Assembly: GCF_900996245.1 (NCBI RefSeq)
Contig: NZ_CAAJGK010000036.1
Coordinates: 62,001 to 126,000 of the forward strand
Direction of reading: 5' to 3'
DNA from: Paraburkholderia sp. BCC1886
GTDB lineage: Bacteria > Pseudomonadota > Gammaproteobacteria > Burkholderiales > Burkholderiaceae
Length of the DNA: 64,000 nt
Position 1 is the first letter of the stretch. Every line of letters starts with the position of its first letter. The notes beneath the pieces were generated by a model, which did not search any database, had not been told where the DNA came from, and was given only the letters and a program-made list of their open reading frames with translations. This document shows positions 58,901-64,000 of this stretch, in pieces. The translations under genes and the position numbers were made by a program.

Positions 58901-59817
58901 AGGCCGACCACGTCGCGCTTTTCGTCCGGTTCGTAGGGCAGGGTGGCGCCCCACACGCGGTCGTATTCGTGGCGCTCGCTGCCGCTGAAGAACTCGGTGA
59001 AGCCCGTAATCAGGTCGGCCTTCGTGAACATCACGTAGACCGGCGCGAACACTTCGAGCTTCTCGGTGAGTTCCTGCACGCGCTGGCGCAGGTTCTTCGC
59101 GAGGTTGATCGCGAACTCGGGTTTGCTGTTGGTGAGCTCCGCAATGCTCGCCGTGACGATGATGCCGTTGATCGGCGCTTTCGGGCGAAAGCGTTTGAGC
59201 AATCCGAGAAAGCCGAGCCATTCCGTGCGGTCTTCGTCGTGCACCGAGTAGCGGCCCGCGGTGTCGAGCAGAATCCCTTCGGTCGTGAAGAACCAGTCGC
59301 AATTGCGCGTGCCGCCAATGCCGTGGATGACCGCATTGTTCTTGTCGGCGAACGGGAACTGCAGGCCCGAGTTCAGCACCGCGCTGCTTTTGCCCGCGGC
59401 CGGATTGCCGATCACGATGTACCACGGCAATTCGTACAGCGCGGAGCCGCCGGACATCTGACCGATCTTCGAGGTCTTGATGGTCTTCACCGCGTCGACC
59501 AGACGCGTACGCAGCACGTCGAGTTCAGCCTGGCGCGCAGGTGTTGGCGCGGCGCCGCTTTCACCCTGTTTGTCCGCCTGTTTCTCTGCCTGCTGTTCGA
59601 GCATCTCGCCCAGCTTGTCGTTCGCGCGGCGCACGCGCAGACGGCGCACCAGCCAGACCAGCAGCGCGAGCACGACCACCGCACCCAGCACGATGGCCGG
59701 CCATATCGGGTCGATCTGCAGCGTGTCGGCGCCGATGAATAAAACAGCCGCGAGCGCGACGAGTCCGATGATCGAGAGCGTGCGTGGATGGGTCAACACG
59801 TTGAGAAAGCGTCGCAT
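55900..59817 (-). CDS. tssM: T6SS inner-membrane protein TssM (IcmF)
   Basis: 1305-residue IcmF protein, the pillar of the TssJLM membrane complex. Membrane helices lie near 14-31, 37-58 and about 440-465. The cytoplasmic ATPase-like part has Walker A GNPAAGKS at 137-144, so nucleotide binding is possible. The long periplasmic region is followed by a C-terminal Ala/Ser-rich tail. Length is in the normal range and the frame is intact. Preceded by tagX 226 bp upstream, followed by tagF with overlap. Confidence 0.96.
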   Translation of the reverse strand: MRRFLNVLTHPRTLSIIGLVALAAVLFIGADTLQIDPIWPAIVLGAVVVLALLVWLVRRLRVRRANDKLGEMLEQQAEKQADKQGESGAAPTPARQAELDVLRTRLVDAVKTIKTSKIGQMSGGSALYELPWYIVIGNPAAGKSSAVLNSGLQFPFADKNNAVIHGIGGTRNCDWFFTTEGILLDTAGRYSVHDEDRTEWLGFLGLLKRFRPKAPINGIIVTASIAELTNSKPEFAINLAKNLRQRVQELTEKLEVFAPVYVMFTKADLITGFTEFFSGSERHEYDRVWGATLPYEPDEKRDVVGLFDEHFEELYDGLKEISVAQMSISRGNKLSPGQLSFPLEFSTIKPALRAFLATLFETNPFQYKPIFRGFYFTSALQEGETSSAAATRIANRFNLSADSLPKPHSAFSKNGFFLRDLFSKVIFADRQTVRQFASPAKTRMRYATFFGFVAILALALGGWTWSTIGNQQLADNVKADLDNVVRLQQNRNDLQSRLQAMDILEDRIDQLEQFRRDKPLAVSLGLYQGDRLEQHLLTEYYNGVRQILLDPVSQNLASFLKDVDAHPDQLAPLNHTPDAAAIPVSAHSAMTAPANSSGNQGGLYSDASPTNVEDAYNALKTYLMLSDKRHVETAHLTDQIARFWRGWLETNRGNMPRDEMIRSAERMITFYLSRVSDDDWPMIDQNLGLVDQTRENLRRVVRGMPARQRVYEEIKARASTRFAPMTIARIVGDNNTALVAGSYAIPGTFTREAWFQYVQPAIRDAATKELQAKDWVLNTSAHDDLTLEGSPEQIQKALVTMYKTEYAMHWQKFMQGIAVQNFGSFAQAVDAMNRLGDPQDSPIRKVLETAYDQTSWDNPSLFNANLKRAQTGVTSWVKQWFSRAPTGQLNANIDINGNPVEVPMGPIGQEFSALGRIVVSGDNGSMLKGYMDTLSKVRTRFNTIRNQGDPGPGARQLMQQTLDGSGSELADSLKFVDEQMLTGLTDSQRKALRPLLVRPLMAAYAVVIQPASVEVNKVWNAQVYQTFSNSLANKYPFAGDAKVEAGAGEIAQVFGPDGSIAKFVGTTLGPLAVRRGDTLTARTWGDMGLALTPGFTSGFARWVAPLAGGAASASGGGAAEPQTVFQILPQPSSGTTEYTLAIDGQQMRYRNTPPQWTNFVWPNPSGSPGATLNAVTFDGRTLQLVNEPGRYGLEKLINSAQRKRRPDGTFDLTWTQGNVTVAVSMRIISTSQGGAAAAGGSGGDAPQQQSLRGLQLPSSVADVSAAANSINATASASPAPAAMPSSQAARPTTAAAAVSNPGGAQ

Positions 59818-60043
59818 AAGCCGTTCGGATCAGGGTGAAGTGTGGGGGTGGCGCGTGGTGTTCCGGAGGGCCGGGCGAACGAATGGCGTTTGAAACGAAA
59901 CGAGCCAGACCGCGCGCACAGGATCCGATGTTTTTTTAGAAAAGGACGAATTCCGGTGAATTGTTAAATAGGCAAGAAATGCTGTGTGAATTCCCCATGT
60001 TCCGAATTTCCCGATAACCGGCGTGTTTATTACCCCGTCCGCC

Positions 60044-60889
60044 TTAATGGCCGCGGCCCATGACGAAGCCGGGCTTGTGATATTCGACGTGCCCCAGATC
60101 CATCATTTTCCAGCGACCGCCCCACGTCAAACCGACCTGTTCCGCGGTCTGCCCATATAACTGATAGCCGCGCATGGCCCAAGGATCTTTTTCTGAAATG
60201 ACGAGCTTGCCTTCGCGTAGAAAGGCATTGTCCGCGGCGAGTCCGTATTGGTGATAGCTCTGAAAAGCTGCGGCATTCGTGACGTTACCCCCCATTTGCG
60301 CCAGCCGGTTTTGCCGATCCGGACTGCGATAACCTTCGAGCAATGCCATTTCATACCCGTATTGCTCGTGCATGATTTTATAGACGAGCAATAAACGCGT
60401 TCTGAAATCGGCATCCAGCAGATTCCAGTCGCGGCTCGCGTCTTTCAGCGCAGGCCTTATCTGCTGGACTTCCTGCGTCGCAAATACCTCGGGAGGCAAG
60501 GGCGGCGGGGGCACCAGCTGTTCGCCATTCAATAACGCCGCAATTTTCTCATCGGGTACTCGGGCAGTGTCATCGAATTGGAATAACTGGCGACCGCGTA
60601 ATGCCAATGCCACCAATGGCGGCGTCGCAAGAATACCTGTGGCGCTTAAAATCAGCAAGCGCCGCTTTGCCAGTAACTTTTGCATATCGACTACTGTCGA
60701 TTGCGAAATTTTTGCCGAGCGTGCTAATTGAGTACGCGCACGATTTGCGCTATGCGATGCCCCTCGCATAACACGCCCGTGAATAGCGAGCGCTGCGCCG
60801 AATAGAGAATGGCGTACCGCGGGCAATAGCAGCATTGCGGCGATCATCACGGCGATGGCGAAATAGGCAAGAAGTACTACGGCAATCAA
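60044..60889 (-). CDS. tagX: T6SS-linked M15-type peptidoglycan endopeptidase TagX
   Basis: 281-residue membrane-anchored peptidase. Two hydrophobic segments (about 5-27 and 78-98) precede the VanY/M15 domain with zinc motif SYHQYGLAAD at 211-220 (His213, Asp220) and GHVEY at 266-270 (His267). TagX of Acinetobacter is an L,D-endopeptidase required to build its T6SS. Position before tssM fits a role in opening the wall for the membrane complex. Divergent from the 61014-62009 gene. All zinc ligands appear present. Confidence 0.88.
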   Translation of the reverse strand: MIAVVLLAYFAIAVMIAAMLLLPAVRHSLFGAALAIHGRVMRGASHSANRARTQLARSAKISQSTVVDMQKLLAKRRLLILSATGILATPPLVALALRGRQLFQFDDTARVPDEKIAALLNGEQLVPPPPLPPEVFATQEVQQIRPALKDASRDWNLLDADFRTRLLLVYKIMHEQYGYEMALLEGYRSPDRQNRLAQMGGNVTNAAAFQSYHQYGLAADNAFLREGKLVISEKDPWAMRGYQLYGQTAEQVGLTWGGRWKMMDLGHVEYHKPGFVMGRGH

Positions 60890-61013
60890 AGTCGCCCCCG
60901 AAAATTGGAAACAATTGTATTTTGTAATGCTTGCTCTTAGAATCAGGCCTGCTCGGAGAGGGGCCGCAGCGTATTATCACGGCGAAATAATCCAGGATTC
61001 AATGAGACAGTGA

Positions 61014-62009
61014 ATGAGTGCGCCGGAAAGTTCGAATTCTAAAGCTCCGCCCAGCCTGTTATCCGATAAGGCTAAAGGCGTGGATGGCAATGGCTCGCGC
61101 ATTCTCGCGAATCTCGAAGGCCGGGTCGCGCCGCCTGCCGAGCGGGGGCGCCGTTCCAGAGCGCCGTTGCTTCTAGTGGCGTTGCTGGTGATTGCAGCGG
61201 GCGGCTGGGGTGCGTGGCATATGCAGCAGCGTCAGCACGAGGTGTCGGTTGCGGCGGCGCCTGCGGTTGCGCCTGCCAATGCGCCTGCCAATGCGCCCGG
61301 TGTAGCGGCTGCGGGTTCTGGGGCGAGTGCGGCGCCGGTTGCCGTGGCGAAAGGCGAGGCGCCGGCTGCTGCGTCGTCGCAGGCTGCGACGATCATCGCC
61401 GACGATAGCGAAGGCGATAGCAGGAGCACGGCCGCGTCCGCTGCGTCCGTGAGTGCCGCGGCATCGGGCGGCGACGACAGCCGCCTGTCACGGGCGCTCG
61501 CCGCGGGTACGGAGTCGGGCACGGCGTCCGCACCGGTTGCCGCTGCGAACACTCCCGCTACGAAGCATGGCAAACATACGTCCGAGCTCGCTAGCAGCGG
61601 CAAGCACGAAGAGCCGTCGCACGGCAAGAAAGAGAGCACGACGGCGCATGCCGGCAATCACCACGCCAATGTGCAGACGGCTTCCGTGCAAACGAAGAAA
61701 GCCCACACGTCGAGTAGTTCGCCGAGTACTTCGAGAGAAGATTCGGATGCCGATCTATTGGCGGCACTCGTCGCGCGCACCAAACCCGCGGATGCCAAGG
61801 AGCCGGATGGCAAGAGTGGAAGCAGTGGTAAGGGCGGCAAGGTCAATACGTCGGCCACGTCGGGCAATGCCAGACTCGCGGAGCGTGTGAAGGAATGCGG
61901 GCAACGCGGTTTTTTCGAAGACCAGTTGTGCCGCTGGCGCGTGTGTGACGGTCACTGGGGTAAAGACCCCGCGTGCCCGGCGGCTTCGGCGCAGGCACGT
62001 CAGCCCTGA
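61014..62009 (+). CDS. Membrane protein with low-complexity stalk and four-Cys tail
   Basis: 331 residues, not recognised. A basic N-terminus with Arg pairs, one membrane helix at about 50-68 (LLLVALLVIAAGGWGAW), then about 190 residues of Ala/Pro/Ser/Lys/His stalk including repeated PANA. The C-terminal 32 residues have a conserved-looking four-Cys module (ECGQRGFFEDQLCRWRVCDGHWGKDPACP), possibly forming two disulfides in the periplasm. It starts 124 bp from divergent tagX, so it may serve the T6SS. Start ATG 61014. Confidence 0.75.
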   Translation: MSAPESSNSKAPPSLLSDKAKGVDGNGSRILANLEGRVAPPAERGRRSRAPLLLVALLVIAAGGWGAWHMQQRQHEVSVAAAPAVAPANAPANAPGVAAAGSGASAAPVAVAKGEAPAAASSQAATIIADDSEGDSRSTAASAASVSAAASGGDDSRLSRALAAGTESGTASAPVAAANTPATKHGKHTSELASSGKHEEPSHGKKESTTAHAGNHHANVQTASVQTKKAHTSSSSPSTSREDSDADLLAALVARTKPADAKEPDGKSGSSGKGGKVNTSATSGNARLAERVKECGQRGFFEDQLCRWRVCDGHWGKDPACPAASAQARQP

Positions 62010-62154
62010 ACGCTTCGACACGGCGTGATTGCGCATGAATGCGCATCGCGACTGCATTTCATCAGTCCATTACCCGAAGATTTCATTTTGTCAGCTTTGC
62101 GTCTAACATGGGCCTCCTTGTTTGCGTCACATTTCAAACAACAAGGAGACAGCA

Positions 62155-63297
62155 TTGAAACGACTCATCGTGGCATTGACTTGCCTGGCCGGCGTCGCGG
62201 CCATCACTACGCTTGCCGCTTGCGGCGGCGGCGAAATCAACGCGCAGGAACCCCCCAAGGTCATTATCGATAGCGACTACAACACGCTGAGCGACGACGG
62301 TCAGCTCGGTGTGATGGCGGCGCAATTGCAGGCGCAGGGCTCGCTGAAAGTACTCGGCATTACGGTCGTATCCGGCAATCAATGGCTGAAGCAGGGCGTG
62401 GCGGATGCATTGAAATCGGTCGAGCGCCTGGGCGTGGAAAAACAGATAGGCGTGTATGCCGGCGCTAATTACGCGCTCTCGCACGACTTCGCGACCATTC
62501 AGGCCGAACTAAAACAATTCCCGGGCGGCGACGGTTATCTCGGCGCATGGAATACGCCCGAGCCGCAATCGACCAGCGATCTGGTTGCGCCCCCGGACGG
62601 CTTTGCCACACACACGCAAGTGCAGAGCAAAAGCGCGGTGGACTTCATCGTCGAATCAGTCAAGCAATACCCGGGTCAGGTGACGATCCTCGCAATCGGC
62701 CCGCTGACCAATATTGCGCTGGCGACGCGCCAGCATCCCGAGATCGTGCCGCTGATCAAGCAGATTATCTACATGGGCGGTGCGATCGATGTCCCGGGTA
62801 ATACGACGCCGACTGCCGAATTCAACTGGTGGTTCGATCCGGAAGCCGCGAAAACGGTATTGCGCTTGCCGATCAAACAGGTCGTGGTACCGCTCGACGT
62901 GACGGATACGGTGCAGATGGACAAGGCGCTTTACGATCGCGTCGCGCACGATCCGGCGAAGCAGACCATCATCACGCAACTCTTCAAGACATTGAACGGT
63001 TATGGTTTCGATGGCAAGAACGGTTTCGAGACGAATCCGAACTACACCACGAACATCTGGGACACGTTGACGCTCGCGTACCTGATGCGCCCTTCATTGG
63101 CCACGCAGACGGTGGACGAGTGGGTGGACGTGGATACGAGCTTCGGTGCCAACGATGGCAAGGCGACCGGTTATACGAGTTCGCCGCCGGCGGGTTTGCA
63201 GAAGATGACGGTAATCAAGCGCTTCGACAATGCGAGCTTCTTCAATATGTATGTCGATCTGTTGACGCGGCCGGTGCCGGTGACATTGAGCAACTGA
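62155..63297 (+). CDS. Nucleoside hydrolase-family lipoprotein
   Basis: 380-residue secreted lipoprotein. The start is TTG at 62155, directly behind AAGGAGAC; the signal peptide has lipobox LAAC with Cys23. The nucleoside hydrolase calcium site reads D39-S-D41, then D47-D48, two residues longer than the standard DxDxxxDD loop. The later motifs AIGPLTNIALAT, MGGAIDVPGNTTPTAEFNWWFDPEAAKTVL and a C-terminal Asn/Asp-rich region fit the inosine-uridine hydrolase fold. It may release bases from extracellular nucleosides. No transport genes nearby. Confidence 0.8.
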   Translation: MKRLIVALTCLAGVAAITTLAACGGGEINAQEPPKVIIDSDYNTLSDDGQLGVMAAQLQAQGSLKVLGITVVSGNQWLKQGVADALKSVERLGVEKQIGVYAGANYALSHDFATIQAELKQFPGGDGYLGAWNTPEPQSTSDLVAPPDGFATHTQVQSKSAVDFIVESVKQYPGQVTILAIGPLTNIALATRQHPEIVPLIKQIIYMGGAIDVPGNTTPTAEFNWWFDPEAAKTVLRLPIKQVVVPLDVTDTVQMDKALYDRVAHDPAKQTIITQLFKTLNGYGFDGKNGFETNPNYTTNIWDTLTLAYLMRPSLATQTVDEWVDVDTSFGANDGKATGYTSSPPAGLQKMTVIKRFDNASFFNMYVDLLTRPVPVTLSN

Positions 63298-63332
63298 ACG
63301 ACGCGCGCCGTTGCGGCGAGGCCAATACCGCT

Positions 63333-64000
63333 TCATGCGGCATGCAGGCCTCGCAGCAACTGGCGTACGCGGAACATATCCTGATCGACGTGCTCGGCTT
63401 TTTCGAAGCGTTCTACGAGCCAGTCGACGAAGGCTCGCACACGCGGCGAGATGTGGCGGTTTTTCACATAGGCGACCGAGACGGGCATGGGCACGGGCTT
63501 CCATTGCGGCAGGACTTCGCGAAGCAGGCCGGCGTCCAGATACGGTTGCGCTGCGATGCGCGCGGGCTGGATGAGGCCGAGGCCTTGTAGTCCGCAGGTG
63601 AGATAGGCGTGCTCGTCGCTGACTTTAACGAAGCCGCGCACCTTGATGTTTTGCGCGTGGCCGTTCACTTCGAAATCGAAATCCACTTCACGGCCGGTGT
63701 TTGGCGACATGCAATTGACGGCGACGTGCGCGCGCAGGTCGTCGAGATTTGCCGGGGTGCCATGCCGGGCCAGGTAGGCGGGGCTGGCGCAGGTGACGTG
63801 TTCGAGCGTGCCGAGTTGTCGTGCGATCAGATTGGAGTCGGGGAGTTGGCCGAGCTGGATGCTGCAGTCGATGGCTTCGGAGATGAGGTCGACTGGGCGG
63901 TTGCCGATGCTGATGGCCAGGTCCAGGTTCGGATAACGCGCGTGGAAGTCGTCGAGGGCCGGGAGCACGAGGGCGCTGGCGACGGCGCCGGGCATGTCGA
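63333..64000 (-). CDS. LysR-family regulator, N-terminus cut by window edge
   Basis: C-terminal 222 residues of a LysR regulator; the helix-turn-helix lies beyond the window end. The visible part is the effector-binding domain: DLAISIGNRPVDLISEAIDCSIQLGQLPDSNLIARQLG, CASPAYLARHG, and the C-terminal LPQWKPVPMPVSVAYVKNRHISPRVRAFVDWLVERF. Target genes cannot be told. It converges on the nucleoside hydrolase gene. Confidence 0.88.
   Translation of the reverse strand, partial: DMPGAVASALVLPALDDFHARYPNLDLAISIGNRPVDLISEAIDCSIQLGQLPDSNLIARQLGTLEHVTCASPAYLARHGTPANLDDLRAHVAVNCMSPNTGREVDFDFEVNGHAQNIKVRGFVKVSDEHAYLTCGLQGLGLIQPARIAAQPYLDAGLLREVLPQWKPVPMPVSVAYVKNRHISPRVRAFVDWLVERFEKAEHVDQDMFRVRQLLRGLHAA

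Overview
The window is GC-rich DNA from a betaproteobacterium, very likely Burkholderiaceae of the Burkholderia/Paraburkholderia type. This rests on the gene families and their order: a tssJKL / tssBCDEFGHA / tagX-tssM-tagF-tagN type VI secretion locus, an oxidative uronate/aldarate module with TRAP transporter and trimeric-type porin, MerR, Zur and MocR regulators, and zwf. I see no tRNA, rRNA, CRISPR array, insertion sequence or prophage. No database search was run; family calls come from motifs and lengths.

Region 1 (1-10.3 kb) is sugar-acid catabolism. An MFS aldarate permease and kdgD run leftward; garD, a uronate dehydrogenase and an SMP-30 lactonase run rightward, followed by a DctP/Q/M TRAP transporter and a porin. 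Together they take up uronic acids, oxidise them to aldarolactones, open the lactones, dehydrate galactarate and convert the product to 2-oxoglutarate semialdehyde. The last dehydrogenase and the regulator are not here. Near-identical 14-bp imperfect palindromes, paired with a GGGTAAATAC element, lie in front of both rightward transcription units and suggest one GntR/FadR-type regulon.

Region 2 (10.3-24.3 kb) is mixed housekeeping and accessory DNA. It holds an orphan urea transporter, a glycolipid-binding-fold protein, and a tightly overlapped leftward operon (Baeyer-Villiger monooxygenase, SDR, ferritin-like metal hydrolase, alpha/beta hydrolase) behind a perfect 8+8 inverted repeat. It also holds two small paralogous proteins, a MerR regulator, a GNAT acetyltransferase, an EamA exporter divergent from a MocR regulator, and a zinc-ribbon membrane protein upstream of a lone TAXI binding protein.

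Region 3 (24.3-39.8 kb) contains a DHA2 drug exporter with divergent TetR, an orphan receiver protein, zur, a GST and a NERD-nuclease/helicase. It also contains a phosphoribosyltransferase-HAD fusion, and a sensory locus: a secreted sulfite-oxidase-fold protein lacking its metal-binding cysteine, overlapping a hybrid histidine kinase, convergent with a BetR-receiver regulator. An FAD oxidoreductase, a small four-cysteine secreted protein and zwf follow, ending at a perfect 18-bp bidirectional terminator.

Region 4 (39.8-62 kb) is a complete-looking T6SS core in three blocks: tssJ-K-L leftward, TPR lipoprotein-tssB-C-hcp-E-F-G-H-A rightward, and tagX-tssM-tagF-tagN leftward, converging 2 bp from tssA. 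No VgrG, PAAR or effector gene is present. A membrane protein with a four-cysteine tail is divergent from tagX. The window closes with a nucleoside hydrolase lipoprotein and a truncated LysR regulator.
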